Shown here piece after piece: positions 1 to 9,489 of a DNA stretch of 64,000 nucleotides. Below the pieces are notes generated by a model. That model was not told the origin of the DNA. It searched no databases and saw only the letters and a list, made by a program, of their open reading frames with translations. Position numbers and translations under genes: made by a program. The number at the start of each line of letters is the position of its first letter. The first letter of the stretch is position 1. This DNA is from Rhodococcus spongiicola (GTDB lineage Bacteria > Actinomycetota > Actinomycetes > Mycobacteriales > Mycobacteriaceae), in assembly GCF_004011835.1 (NCBI RefSeq), contig NZ_RKLN01000001.1, positions 248,001 to 312,000 of the forward strand, written 5' to 3'.

Positions 1-1451
1 CCCGCATGACGACCGACGTCGACGCGTTGTCGTCGTTCATCCAGACCGGCCTGTCGACCTCGATCGTCGCTCTGCTGACATTGCTGGGCATCGCGGTGGC
101 GTTGCTGGTGACGGACGCGGCGCTCGCTCTCGTCACGCTGACCGCCCTCATCCCGCTCACCGTCGCCACGCTGGTGTTCCGGCAGGTCTCCGGCGCGGCG
201 TACACCGTGTCCAGAGAACGGATCTCGCTGGTGAACGCCGATTTCCAGGAGAACATCGCGGGTCTGCGCGCCGCCCAGGCGTACCGACGCGAGGAGTTCG
301 CCGCGCGGCGGTTCGCCGAGCGTGCGGAGGGATACCGCCGCAGCCGCATGCGGTCGCAGCGCGCGATTTCGGTGTACTTCCCGTTCATCACGTTCCTCTC
401 CGACCTGGCGCTCGCCGCCGTCGTGTTCGCCGGTGCACAGCGCGTTGCCGACGGTGCCGCTACCCCCGGCACCCTCGTCGCGTTCGTTCTCTACCTGGGG
501 CTGCTTTTCGGGCCTATCCAGCAGCTGTCGCAGGTGTTCGACGGTTACCAGCAGGCCAACGTCGGCCTGCGCCGGATCGCGGATCTGCTCGCGACCAGCA
601 GCTCGATCGAGACAGCGGAGCCCGGTGACACCGTCTCGATCGAGGGCCGCCTGCACGGTCGAGTCCGGTTCGACGACGTGAGCTTCCGATACCAGGGCGC
701 CGAATCCGACGCCCTCAGCGAGGTCGACCTGCACATCCCAGCTGGTACGACGGTGGCGCTGGTGGGACGGACAGGCGCCGGCAAGTCGACGATCGTCAAA
801 CTTCTCGCCCGCTTCTATGACCCGACGTCCGGCGCGGTCAGGGTCGACGACGAGAACCTGCGCCGCTATCCGCTCCACCGGTACCGGGGACGCCTCGGAG
901 TCGTCCCGCAGGAAGCTCACCTGTTCACCGGGACCGTCGCGAGCAACATCGCTTACGGGCGACCCGACGCCACCCGGTCGGAGATCGAGGCTGCGGCCCG
1001 CGCGGTCGGGGCCTTGCCGGCCATCGCGGCACTCACAGGCGGCATGAATCAGCCGATCGGGGAACGCGGCCAAGGCTTGTCCGCCGGTCAGCGCCAACTG
1101 ATCGCGCTCGCACGCGCGGAGATGGTGGACCCTGATCTGCTGCTGCTCGACGAGGCGACCGCAACGCTCGACCCCGCCACGGAACGGCTGGTACTCGAGT
1201 CGAGCCGGATGGTCACGCGGCGTCGAACCTCAGTCGTGGTCGCCCACCGGCTGGCGACCGCCGCGAGAGCGGATCTCGTCGTGGTTGTCGACAACGGCCG
1301 AATCGTCGAAACCGGCGATCACATCACACTTCGACACGCCGACGGTCATTATTCACGACTCTGTGACGCGGCGGAAAAAGGACGGGGGAATAATTCGTCG
1401 GCGAGAACCGTCGTCGATGGTGACCCCATCGACTCCATCGCAACAATGTGA
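1..1451 (+). CDS. ABC exporter, fused permease/ATPase (5' truncated)
   Basis: C-terminal part of an ABC-type exporter half-transporter, cut by the window edge. The frame is open upstream of the first visible ATG at 6, and the first residues (RMTTDVD) match the middle of an exporter transmembrane domain. Counting from that ATG, hydrophobic helices lie near residues 20-60 and 130-170. The nucleotide-binding domain follows: Walker A GRTGAGKST near 254, Q-loop VVPQE, signature LSAGQ near 358, Walker B LLLLDEA near 378, H-loop AHR near 414. The protein ends in a polar Ser/Asn/Gly-rich tail of about 25 residues. Such proteins dimerise in the membrane and use ATP to export drugs, lipids or peptides. 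The partner half, if any, lies outside the window, and the substrate cannot be told from sequence. Confidence 0.9.
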   Translation, partial: RMTTDVDALSSFIQTGLSTSIVALLTLLGIAVALLVTDAALALVTLTALIPLTVATLVFRQVSGAAYTVSRERISLVNADFQENIAGLRAAQAYRREEFAARRFAERAEGYRRSRMRSQRAISVYFPFITFLSDLALAAVVFAGAQRVADGAATPGTLVAFVLYLGLLFGPIQQLSQVFDGYQQANVGLRRIADLLATSSSIETAEPGDTVSIEGRLHGRVRFDDVSFRYQGAESDALSEVDLHIPAGTTVALVGRTGAGKSTIVKLLARFYDPTSGAVRVDDENLRRYPLHRYRGRLGVVPQEAHLFTGTVASNIAYGRPDATRSEIEAAARAVGALPAIAALTGGMNQPIGERGQGLSAGQRQLIALARAEMVDPDLLLLDEATATLDPATERLVLESSRMVTRRRTSVVVAHRLATAARADLVVVVDNGRIVETGDHITLRHADGHYSRLCDAAEKGRGNNSSARTVVDGDPIDSIATM

Positions 1452-1560
1452 GACAGCCAACACGCTACGGACCGGACACCCGCGTTCGACGCATGGAAGC
1501 TAGCCTCATGTTAGGCGCTCTGATCGGGTACCGAAGAAAGAAACGAGGCGAACACCTGCC

Positions 1561-4500
1561 GTGAGCAGCAGCTCTACTTCCGAGTTCGGACAGAACCAGT
1601 GGCTAGTCGACGAGATGTACCAACGCTTCCAGGATGATCCCTCATCCGTGGACCCCAGTTGGCACGAATTTCTGACGGATTACAAGCCCGACGCGGCGAA
1701 TGCGGGCGGAAACGGTAAAGCTCTGGGCGGCGAAGTCACCACCAAGACGGTGAACCACGCAGCAGCGCAGGCTCCTGCGGCCGCCCCTACACCGGCGCAA
1801 GGAACCGCACCAGCCCCGGCGCCAACCACCAAGGCGGAGACCCCACCTCCGGCCCCCGCGCCTGCTCCCGCTCCTGCCGCCGCCCCCAAGCCGGAAGCAC
1901 CCAAGGCGGAAGTGACCCCGCCCGCTACCGAGGACACCAATCAGGTGCTGCGCGGCGCCGCCGCCACGGTCGCTCGCAACATGTCGGCCTCGCTCACGAT
2001 CCCGACCGCGACCAGCGTTCGTGCTGTCCCGGCAAAGTTGATGTTCGACAACCGCATCGTCATCAACAACCACCTCGCCCGCACCCGCGGCGGCAAGGTC
2101 TCGTTCACCCACATTCTCGGCTACGCGATCGTACAGGCGGTCAAGTCGTTCCCGAACATGAACCGGCACTTCGCCGAGATCGACGGCAAGCCGAATGTCG
2201 TCACACCGGCGAACACCAACCTGGGCCTGGCAATCGACCTGCCGGGCCGCAATGGTAGCCGCTCACTGGTCGTCGCGGCGATCAAGGGCTGCGAGTCGAT
2301 GAACTTCGTCCAGTTCCACAGCGCATACGAGGATATCGTCCGACGTGCGCGCGACGGCAAACTCACCGCCGAGGACTTCTCGGGTGTCACGATCTCGCTG
2401 ACCAACCCGGGAGGCATCGGCACCGTGCACTCGGTGCCGCGTCTGATGCAGGGTCAGGGCGCCATCATCGGCGCCGGCGCGATGGAGTACCCCGCCGAGT
2501 TCCAGGGTGCCAGCGACGAGCGCATCGCTGAGATGGGCGTCGGCAAACTGATGACGCTGACCTCCACCTACGATCACCGGATCATCCAGGGCGCCGAGTC
2601 CGGCGACTTCCTCCGCACGATCCACAACCTGCTGATCAGCGACGAGTTCTACGACGAAGTCTTCCACTCGCTGCACATTCCCTACGAGCCGGTCCGTTGG
2701 CGCCAGGACGTGCCGGAGGGTGCGGTCGACAAGAACACCCGCGTGCTCGAACTCATCGCGGCGTACCGCAACCGCGGCCACCTCATGGCCGACACCGACC
2801 CGCTGCAGTTCGTCAAGGACAAGTTCCGCAGCCACCCGGACCTCGACGTCACGACCCACGGCCTGACCCTGTGGGATCTCGACCGTGAGTTCAACGTCGG
2901 CGGTTTCCACGGCCAGACCCGGATGAAGCTGCGCGACGTCCTGTCGATCCTGCGGGACGCCTACTGCCGCCACATCGGCGTCGAGTACACGCACATTCTC
3001 GAGCCCGAGCAGCAGGCATGGCTGCAGGAGCGGGTCGAGGCCAAGCACGTCAAGCCGACCGTCGCCGAACAGAAGTACATTCTGAGCAAGCTCAACGCTG
3101 CCGAGGCGTTCGAGACGTTCCTGCAGACCAAGTACGTCGGCCAGAAGCGCTTCTCGCTCGAGGGCGCCGAGTCGGTCATCCCGATGATGGACGCGATCAT
3201 CGATCAGGCGGCCGAGCACCAGCTCGACGAGGTCGTGATCGGTATGCCGCACCGCGGTCGCCTCAACGTGCTCGCGAACATCGTCGGAAAGCCGTACTCG
3301 AAGATCTTCACCGAGTTCGAAGGCAACATGAACCCGGCAGCAGCACACGGCTCCGGCGACGTGAAGTACCACCTCGGTGCCGAGGGCACCTACATCCAGA
3401 TGTTCGGCGAGAACGACATCAAGGTGTCGCTGACGGCGAACCCGTCGCACCTCGAAGCGGTCGACCCGGTTCTCGAGGGCCTCGTCCGCGCAAAACAGGA
3501 CATCCTGGACAAGGGCGAGAGCGGGTTCACCGTCATGCCGCTGATGCTCCACGGCGACGCGGCGTTCGCGGGCCAGGGTGTCGTCGCCGAGACGCTGAAC
3601 CTCGCGCTGCTACGCGGCTACCGCACTGGCGGCACCGTGCACGTGGTCGTCAACAACCAGGTCGGCTTCACCACCGCCCCGGAGCACTCGCGCTCGTCCG
3701 AGTACTGCACCGACATCGCCAAGATGATCGGCGCCCCGGTCCTGCACGTGAACGGCGACGACCCGGAGGCCTGCGTCTGGGTTGCGCAGCTCGCCGTGGA
3801 CTTCCGTGAGAAGTTCGGCAAGGACGTCGTGATCGACATGATCTGCTACCGCCGTCGCGGCCACAACGAGGGCGACGACCCGTCCATGACGCAGCCGGCT
3901 ATGTACGACCTGATCGACACCAAGCGCAGCGTCCGCAAGAGCTACACCGAGGCGCTGATCGGCCGCAGTGACATCTCGCTCAAGGAAGCCGAAGACGCCT
4001 TGCGCGACTACCAGGGCCAGCTGGAGCGGGTGTTCAACGAGGTCCGCGAGCTCGAGAAGTTCAACCCCGAGCCGTCTGAGTCCGTGGAACTCGACCAGAC
4101 TCCGCCGGCGCGCCTGACCACGGCCGTCGATACCGCGGCGCTCGAGCGCATCGGCGACGCATTCGTCAACGTCCCCGAAGGCTTCATGGTCCACCCGCGT
4201 GTGAAGCCGGTCATCGAGAAGCGCAGGGAGATGTCCCGCGAAGGCCACATCGACTGGGCATTCGCCGAGCTCCTCGCGTTCGGTTCACTCGCTGAGCAGG
4301 GCGCCCTGGTGCGTTTGGCCGGCCAGGACTCGCGCCGCGGCACGTTCACGCAGCGCCATGCGGTGCTGATCGACCGTAAGAACGGTGACGAGTACAACCC
4401 GCTCGCGGACCTTGCCACGAACTCCGGCTCCGGCGGCAAGTTCATGGTCTACGACTCGGCGCTCACCGAGTTCGCCGGCCTGGGTTTCGAGTACGGATAC

Positions 4501-5307
4501 TCGGTCGGCAATCCCGACGCGCTGGTGCTGTGGGAAGCGCAGTTCGGTGACTTCGTCAACGGCGCGCAGACCATCATCGACGAGTTCATCAGCTCCGGTG
4601 AGGCCAAGTGGGGCCAGCTGTCCGACGTCGTGCTGCTACTGCCGCACGGCCACGAGGGCCAGGGTCCGGACCACACCTCGGGTCGTATCGAGCGTTTCCT
4701 CCAGCTGTGCGCGGAGGGCTCGATGACGGTCGCGATGCCGTCGACGCCGGCGAGCTACTTCCATCTGCTGCGCCGGCACCACCTGGACGGCATCCGTCGC
4801 CCGCTGGTGGTGTTCACGCCGAAGTCGATGCTGCGCAACAAGGCTGCGGTCAGCAAGCTCGAGGACTTCACGACGGGCAAGTTCCGCTCGGTGTTCGAGG
4901 AGCCCGCGTACGAGACCGACGGCGCCGACCGCGACCCGGTCGAGCGGGTGCTCCTCACGTCCGGCAAGCTCTACTGGGAGTTGCTGGCGAAGAAGCAGAA
5001 GGAGAACCGCGACGACGTCGCGATCGTTCGGATCGAGCAGCTGTACCCGATCCCGCGGCGCCGTATCGCGCAGACGCTGGACCGCTACCCGAATGCCTCC
5101 GAGTTCTTCTGGGTCCAGGAGGAGCCTGCGAACCAGGGTGCGTGGCCATTCCTCGGTCTGGCGCTGCCGGAGTTGCTTCCCGAGAAGTTCGCGGGCATCA
5201 AGCGCGTCTCGCGGCGTGCGATGTCGGCGCCGTCGTCGGGCTCGAGCAAGGTCCACGCTGTCGAGCAGCAGGAGATCATCGACGCCGCGTTCGCGCCCAA
5301 GAAGTGA
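1561..5307 (+). CDS. kgd: Multifunctional 2-oxoglutarate dehydrogenase/decarboxylase (Kgd, E1o with fused E2o-like domain)
   Basis: Large (1248 aa) actinobacterial 2-oxoglutarate enzyme of the TCA cycle. GTG start behind an AG-rich ribosome site (gaaacgagg). Order: N-terminal helical segment (about 1-40) for core assembly; long Ala/Pro linker (about 60-120); dihydrolipoyl succinyltransferase-like domain (about 125-355) with the acyltransferase motif DHRIIQG near 339; thiamine-diphosphate E1 domain with [10 protein letters not shown] and the cofactor-binding motif [10 protein letters not shown] near 664; C-terminal transketolase-like domain. The family decarboxylates 2-oxoglutarate and can feed the dehydrogenase complex; in mycobacteria and corynebacteria the FHA protein GarA/OdhI inhibits it. 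The length and fused E2-like domain are typical of mycolata. An imperfect copy of the last eight codons lies just downstream. Assignment secure. Confidence 0.97.
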   Translation: MSSSSTSEFGQNQWLVDEMYQRFQDDPSSVDPSWHEFLTDYKPDAANAGGNGKALGGEVTTKTVNHAAAQAPAAAPTPAQGTAPAPAPTTKAETPPPAPAPAPAPAAAPKPEAPKAEVTPPATEDTNQVLRGAAATVARNMSASLTIPTATSVRAVPAKLMFDNRIVINNHLARTRGGKVSFTHILGYAIVQAVKSFPNMNRHFAEIDGKPNVVTPANTNLGLAIDLPGRNGSRSLVVAAIKGCESMNFVQFHSAYEDIVRRARDGKLTAEDFSGVTISLTNPGGIGTVHSVPRLMQGQGAIIGAGAMEYPAEFQGASDERIAEMGVGKLMTLTSTYDHRIIQGAESGDFLRTIHNLLISDEFYDEVFHSLHIPYEPVRWRQDVPEGAVDKNTRVLELIAAYRNRGHLMADTDPLQFVKDKFRSHPDLDVTTHGLTLWDLDREFNVGGFHGQTRMKLRDVLSILRDAYCRHIGVEYTHILEPEQQAWLQERVEAKHVKPTVAEQKYILSKLNAAEAFETFLQTKYVGQKRFSLEGAESVIPMMDAIIDQAAEHQLDEVVIGMPHRGRLNVLANIVGKPYSKIFTEFEGNMNPAAAHGSGDVKYHLGAEGTYIQMFGENDIKVSLTANPSHLEAVDPVLEGLVRAKQDILDKGESGFTVMPLMLHGDAAFAGQGVVAETLNLALLRGYRTGGTVHVVVNNQVGFTTAPEHSRSSEYCTDIAKMIGAPVLHVNGDDPEACVWVAQLAVDFREKFGKDVVIDMICYRRRGHNEGDDPSMTQPAMYDLIDTKRSVRKSYTEALIGRSDISLKEAEDALRDYQGQLERVFNEVRELEKFNPEPSESVELDQTPPARLTTAVDTAALERIGDAFVNVPEGFMVHPRVKPVIEKRREMSREGHIDWAFAELLAFGSLAEQGALVRLAGQDSRRGTFTQRHAVLIDRKNGDEYNPLADLATNSGSGGKFMVYDSALTEFAGLGFEYGYSVGNPDALVLWEAQFGDFVNGAQTIIDEFISSGEAKWGQLSDVVLLLPHGHEGQGPDHTSGRIERFLQLCAEGSMTVAMPSTPASYFHLLRRHHLDGIRRPLVVFTPKSMLRNKAAVSKLEDFTTGKFRSVFEEPAYETDGADRDPVERVLLTSGKLYWELLAKKQKENRDDVAIVRIEQLYPIPRRRIAQTLDRYPNASEFFWVQEEPANQGAWPFLGLALPELLPEKFAGIKRVSRRAMSAPSSGSSKVHAVEQQEIIDAAFAPKK

Positions 5308-5350
5308 TGACGACCTGACACTGCACACCGCGTTCGCGCCGACGAAGTAG
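5284..5350 (+). repeat. Imperfect duplication of the kgd 3' end
   Basis: The last 24 bases of kgd (5284-5307, coding AAFAPKK and stop) recur as 5327-5350, which would encode TAFAPTK and a stop. The copies match at 19 of 24 positions, are 19 bp apart, and lie in different reading frames, so the second is not translated as part of Kgd. Confidence 0.75.
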
Positions 5351-5373
5351 TCGGTCTCCGATCGATTGAGCGA

Positions 5374-5413
5374 CGACACCGGCCCGTCCACGAGAGTGGG
5401 CGGGCCGGTGTCG
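5374..5413. terminator. Bidirectional intrinsic terminator between kgd and the tetR gene
   Basis: Arms 5374-5391 and 5396-5413 form an 18-bp stem with a single G-T wobble around the loop GAGA. No long T-tract follows, as is common in actinobacteria. It lies between two convergent genes and can serve both. Confidence 0.85.
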
Positions 5414-5474
5414 TGTTCGCAGACCGAGATCGCTGTCGGCCCGCACTACTCGGCCGTTCTATCCCTACAACGCT

Positions 5475-6083
5475 CTATCCCGACAACGCTCTCGCGGATT
5501 CGACACTGTCGGTCACCGACGTCAGGGCCGCCACGTGCAGGTCGATCAGTTCGTCCCGGGAGAGCTGCGGGCGATGCAGCCACGAGATGGTGGTTTCTTC
5601 GACGAATGCGATCCAACCGCGCACCGGCAGCTCGGTGCGGGATGTGGGCTCGATACCGAGCGACGGGAGATGCTCGACCACCCGTCGGACCATCTCGGTG
5701 CGGGTCTCCTCACACACCTCCCGCATGTCGGGGTCGCTGCTGGCGGTCCCCCGCAGCAGTGGGAGGTAGGTGCCGCGGTTCTCCGAGACGTAGTTCACGT
5801 ACGACGCCGTGGCATCGCGCAGGATTTCGAGGGGCTCGAGGTCGGGGTTCGGGGCCGTCGCGGCGAGCATCTCCTCGCTTGTGTGGCGAACGATGGCAAG
5901 GTGGAAGTCGTGCTTGGACGCGAAGTAGTGAAACAGCAGGCCACCGGACACGCCCGCCTGATCGGCGATGTCCTCGACGGAGATCTGTTCGAGCGGCCGA
6001 TCGGCAAGCATGCGAACACCCAAGCCGATCAGCTGCGCCCGCCTCTCCTCGGGGCTCAGGCGCGTGCGTTTTACGCCATCCAT
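5475..6083 (-). CDS. TetR-family transcriptional regulator
   Basis: 202-residue repressor-like protein. The N-terminal helix-turn-helix (about 15-60) carries the family pattern ISVEDIADQAGVSGGLLFHYF; the remainder is an all-helical ligand-binding and dimerisation domain. It is divergent from the monooxygenase operon at 6150, with 66 bp between starts. That gap holds a 19-bp palindrome (6112-6130), so autoregulation and control of the operon are likely. TAAGGT at 6095-6090 lies six bases before the ATG, suggesting a leaderless transcript. The ligand is unknown; a hydrophobic substrate of the neighbouring monooxygenase is a reasonable guess. Confidence 0.93.
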   Translation of the reverse strand: MDGVKRTRLSPEERRAQLIGLGVRMLADRPLEQISVEDIADQAGVSGGLLFHYFASKHDFHLAIVRHTSEEMLAATAPNPDLEPLEILRDATASYVNYVSENRGTYLPLLRGTASSDPDMREVCEETRTEMVRRVVEHLPSLGIEPTSRTELPVRGWIAFVEETTISWLHRPQLSRDELIDLHVAALTSVTDSVESARALSG

Positions 6084-6111
6084 GCGTCCACCTTACTCAA
6101 TGGCAGGCAAC

Positions 6112-6130
6112 TATTGACTGTCGGTCAATA
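6112..6130. promoter_or_regulatory. Palindromic operator, probable TetR binding site
   Basis: TATTGAC and GTCAATA arms flank a 5-base centre; 9-base half-sites differ at one position. It sits in the divergent intergenic region, covers the -35 of the monooxygenase promoter and overlaps the upstream part of the tetR promoter. Confidence 0.75.
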
Positions 6131-6142
6131 AGCTTCTACGCT
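6114..6142 (+). promoter_or_regulatory. Housekeeping-type promoter of the monooxygenase operon
   Basis: TTGACT (6114-6119), 17-bp spacer, TACGCT (6137-6142), then 7 bases to the ATG at 6150, which would itself be the transcription start (leaderless). The -35 box lies inside the palindrome at 6112-6130, a repressible arrangement. Confidence 0.65.
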
Positions 6143-6149
6143 CCCGTAC

Positions 6150-7751
6150 ATGAGTCTTCCGGTCACAGATACTTCCGCTCAGGCCACGTCCCCGCGCCAG
6201 GTCGACACGCTGATCATCGGCGGTGGCTTCTCGGGTCTCGGCGCAGCTATCAAGCTGGTCCAGGAGGGCAAACGCGACTTCGTCGTGCTCGAGCGCGGCG
6301 ACGACGTGGGTGGCACGTGGCGCGACAACACCTACCCCGGCGCCGCATGCGACGTACCTTCCCATCTGTACTCGTATTCGTTCGCTCTCAACCCCGACTG
6401 GACCCGATCGTTCTCGCCGCAGCCCGAGATCCAGAAGTACATCTCGTCGATTGCTCGCAAGTACAAGGTGCTCGACAAGCACATCTTCGGTTGCGAGGTC
6501 CATTCGGTGCGCTGGAACGGTGAGAGCGCGCGCTGGGAGCTGAAGACCTCCAAGGGCGACTTCGTCGCGAAGATCGTGATCTCGGCGGTGGGCGTGCTGT
6601 GCGAGCCGTCGTTGCCCGACATCAAGGGCATCGAGGAGTTCGAGGGCGATATCTTCCACTCCGCCCAGTGGAATCACGACGTCGATCTGAGCGGCAAGCG
6701 AATCGCGGTGATCGGAACGGGCGCATCGGCCATTCAGATCGTGCCGCAGCTGGGCCAGATCGCCGCACAACTCGACGTGTACCAGCGCACCGCGCCGTGG
6801 GTCCTGCCTCGCTTCGACCGCGAGTACACCACCGTCGAACGTCTCGCGTTCAAGTACGTACCCGGATTCCAGAAGCTCTGCCGCACCGGCATCTACTGGG
6901 CGCGCGAGTCACAGGTCTTCGGACTCACCAAGGCGCCCATCTTCATGCAGCCGCTGAAGTTCCTCGCCGAGCAGCATCTGCGCATGCAGATCAAGGACAA
7001 GGACCTGCGCCGCAAGGTCACCCCGAACTTCCAGATCGGCTGCAAGCGGATGCTGATCTCCAACAACTACTACCCGACGCTGACTCAGCCCAATGTCGAC
7101 CTCGTCACCGAGGGCATCGCCGAGATCCGCAAGGACTCGATCGTCGATCGCGACGGCACCGAACGCAAGATCGACGCGATCGTCGTCGCGACCGGATTCC
7201 ACGTCACCGACTCTCCAACGTTCGCAAGCATTTTCGGCAAAGACGGGAATTCGCTGGCCGAGACGTTCGAAGAGGTCGGCATGCAGGGCTACAAGGGGGC
7301 CGCGGTCGCCAACTTCCCCAACATGTTCTTCCTCCTCGGGCCCAACACCGGACTCGGCCACTCCTCGATGGTGTACATGATCGAGTCTCAACTCAACTAC
7401 ATCGTCGACGCGCTCGCGACGATCGAACGCTACGACATCGGCACGATCGAGGTCCGCAAGGACGTGCAGCAAACCTACAACCGCGAACTGCAGGCCAAGT
7501 TGTCGGGCAGCGTGTGGAACGCTGGCGGATGTGCCAGCTGGTATCTCGACAAGCACGGGAACAACCCGACACAGTGGCCGGGCTTCACGTTCGAGTTCCG
7601 GGACATCACCAGGAAATTCGACCTCGACGCATACCGCAGCGTCGCCACGAGCGACCTCCCCGTCCCCGCCGCCGTTGCGCAGCGACAGGTGGTCGAAACC
7701 GCCGACACCGAGCCGACCGATCTCGACGACGACAAAGTGGCGGCACAATGA
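6150..7751 (+). CDS. Flavin-containing (Baeyer-Villiger-type) monooxygenase, MymA-like
   Basis: 533-residue FAD/NADPH monooxygenase. FAD-binding Rossmann motif GGGFSGLG at 24-31; Baeyer-Villiger fingerprint FEGDIFHSAQW at about 164-174 (pattern FxGxxxHxxxW); second, NADPH-binding GTGASA motif near 190. The family inserts one oxygen atom into ketones or aldehydes. The following dehydrogenase starts in a 4-bp ATGA overlap, and the lipase after it does the same, a three-gene set resembling the M. tuberculosis mymA (Rv3083)-lipR-Rv3085 operon, which is linked to envelope lipid modification under acid stress. Here a TetR regulator, not the AraC-type VirS, lies upstream. The natural substrate is not evident. 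Confidence 0.9.
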   Translation: MSLPVTDTSAQATSPRQVDTLIIGGGFSGLGAAIKLVQEGKRDFVVLERGDDVGGTWRDNTYPGAACDVPSHLYSYSFALNPDWTRSFSPQPEIQKYISSIARKYKVLDKHIFGCEVHSVRWNGESARWELKTSKGDFVAKIVISAVGVLCEPSLPDIKGIEEFEGDIFHSAQWNHDVDLSGKRIAVIGTGASAIQIVPQLGQIAAQLDVYQRTAPWVLPRFDREYTTVERLAFKYVPGFQKLCRTGIYWARESQVFGLTKAPIFMQPLKFLAEQHLRMQIKDKDLRRKVTPNFQIGCKRMLISNNYYPTLTQPNVDLVTEGIAEIRKDSIVDRDGTERKIDAIVVATGFHVTDSPTFASIFGKDGNSLAETFEEVGMQGYKGAAVANFPNMFFLLGPNTGLGHSSMVYMIESQLNYIVDALATIERYDIGTIEVRKDVQQTYNRELQAKLSGSVWNAGGCASWYLDKHGNNPTQWPGFTFEFRDITRKFDLDAYRSVATSDLPVPAAVAQRQVVETADTEPTDLDDDKVAAQ

Positions 7752-8593
7752 GTGAAGTCGCGGGCAAGGTCTGCGTCGTCACGGGCGCCGCATCCGGCAT
7801 CGGGCGAGCGCTGGCCCTCGATCTCGCCGGACGAGGAGCGAAGCTTGCCCTCTCCGACGTGGATTCGATAGGCCTTGCGAAGACCGTGCGCCAGGTCGAG
7901 GCCCTCGGCGCCGAGGTCAAATCCGACCACCTCGACGTCGCCGAGCGCGAGGCGGTCCTCGCATACGCGGACGCGGTGGCCGCACACTTCGGCAAGGTGC
8001 ACCAGGTCTACAACAACGCCGGCGTTGCCTTCCAGGGCGAGGTGGAACGCTCGCAGTTCGCTGATATCGAGCGCATCATCGACGTCGACTTCTGGGGTGT
8101 CGTGAACGGCACCAAGGCTTTCCTGCCGCACTTGATCGCGTCGGGCGACGGGCACATCGTCAACATCTCCAGTGTCTTCGGTCTGGTGTCGCTCCCGGGC
8201 CAGAACGCTTACAACGCAGCGAAGTTCGCGGTGCGTGGATTCACCGAGTCGCTTCGGCAAGAGATGCTCGTCGCGAAGCATCCGGTCAAGGTCACGTGTG
8301 TCCATCCGGGTGGTATCAAGACCGCGATCGCGCGCAGCGCCGGCGCGCCCGAGGGTGACGATCGGGTGGCTTACGCGGAGTTCTTCGACAAGCGGCTCGC
8401 GCGGACCACACCGGAGGACGCCGCACGGACCATCGTGAACGGGGTACGTAAGGGCAAGGCGCGGGTGCTCGTCGGCGCGGACGCAAGGTTCATCGACGCG
8501 TTCGTGCGAATCCTCGGCCCCGGCTATCAACGGGTGGTCGCTACGATCGCAGCGCGTACGTTTCCCAAGGCTACGAAGGAGCAAACACGATGA
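7748..8593 (+). CDS. Short-chain dehydrogenase/reductase
   Basis: 281-residue classical SDR. Start chosen at the ATG in the ATGA overlap with the monooxygenase stop; a longer in-frame extension upstream only runs antithetically through the monooxygenase gene. Cofactor motif TGAASGIG at 12-19, NNAG motif, catalytic Ser near 141, Tyr155 and Lys159 in YNAAK. It oxidises or reduces an alcohol/carbonyl using NAD(P). Translationally coupled to both neighbours, it probably acts on the same substrate chain, resembling SadH/Rv3085 of the mymA operon. Confidence 0.92.
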   Translation: MSEVAGKVCVVTGAASGIGRALALDLAGRGAKLALSDVDSIGLAKTVRQVEALGAEVKSDHLDVAEREAVLAYADAVAAHFGKVHQVYNNAGVAFQGEVERSQFADIERIIDVDFWGVVNGTKAFLPHLIASGDGHIVNISSVFGLVSLPGQNAYNAAKFAVRGFTESLRQEMLVAKHPVKVTCVHPGGIKTAIARSAGAPEGDDRVAYAEFFDKRLARTTPEDAARTIVNGVRKGKARVLVGADARFIDAFVRILGPGYQRVVATIAARTFPKATKEQTR

Positions 8594-9489
8594 GGGCGGT
8601 ATCGCTCCCACTGCCACTGGTCGAAGCGAGCCTGAAGCCGTTCTACCGGCTCGCGCTCAACGCCCGGCTGCCGTTCCGGGTGCAGCGCGCACTGCTCGAC
8701 ATGGCCGCGCCGACCCAGTGGTTGCCCGACGGGACCGTCGTGCGCAAGACCATGCTCGCGGGTCGTCCCGCTGAGCGCATCACCGTCGGCGCCACCGAGC
8801 GGTCCAACGCCGTCCTGTACCTGCACGGTGGTGCTTTCACGATCGGGTCCCTGGCGACACACCGCTCCCTCGCGGCCCACCTGGCTCGCGAATCCGGCAG
8901 CGTCGTGTACACACTCGACTATCGGCTCGCGCCGGAGCATCCGTATCCGGCCGGCCTCGAGGATGCCGTCACGGCCTTCATCGAGCTCGCCACGGACCAC
9001 GGCTACACGGCCGAACGCGTCGCGGTCGCGGGTGACTCTGCGGGTGGTGGGCTGGCACTGTCGACCACTCGACGACTGATCGACACGTATGGACTGTCGC
9101 CTGCGGCAATGGCTTTGATCTCGCCGTGGGCCGATCCCGGTTCGCGTGTCGTCCCGTTCGACCGTGATCTCGTCGTCAACTCCGCGTGGGCGTTTGCCTC
9201 GGCGGACGCGTACCTCGGTACCGGTGACGCATCGGATCCCGGCTACGCGCCGCTCCACGGCCGTCTGGACGGGCTGCCGGCGACGGTAGTCCACGTGGGC
9301 ACCAGTGAGGTTCTGTATCCCCAGATCGTCGACTTGGTGACGAAGCTCGAGGCCAGCGGAAACCGCCTGCACTTCGTGGAGTATCCGCGCCTGTGGCACG
9401 TCGCCCACCTGCAGGCGTCGCTGCTGCGGGAGGCCGCCGACGCAGTGGCCGACCTTGGGTCGTTCCTGCGGTCGGCGTTCCCGTCATAG
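8590..9489 (+). CDS. Alpha/beta hydrolase, hormone-sensitive-lipase family (LipR-like)
   Basis: 299-residue esterase/lipase. Oxyanion motif LHGGAF at 78-83, nucleophile elbow GDSAGG with Ser150, acidic residue Glu240 in GTSEV (many relatives have Asp), His270 in WHVAH. No signal peptide. ATGA overlap with the dehydrogenase shows a translationally coupled operon. A lipase would hydrolyse the ester made by a Baeyer-Villiger oxygenase, a coherent ketone to ester to acid-plus-alcohol route (inference). Its 3' end overlaps the convergent lipoprotein gene by 6 bp. Confidence 0.92.
   Translation: MRAVSLPLPLVEASLKPFYRLALNARLPFRVQRALLDMAAPTQWLPDGTVVRKTMLAGRPAERITVGATERSNAVLYLHGGAFTIGSLATHRSLAAHLARESGSVVYTLDYRLAPEHPYPAGLEDAVTAFIELATDHGYTAERVAVAGDSAGGGLALSTTRRLIDTYGLSPAAMALISPWADPGSRVVPFDRDLVVNSAWAFASADAYLGTGDASDPGYAPLHGRLDGLPATVVHVGTSEVLYPQIVDLVTKLEASGNRLHFVEYPRLWHVAHLQASLLREAADAVADLGSFLRSAFPS

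Noticed and set aside
2263-3552. 429-residue open frame antisense to kgd
   Set aside because: Typical GC-rich shadow frame of a highly conserved enzyme; no ribosome site and Val/Asp/Arg-biased composition.
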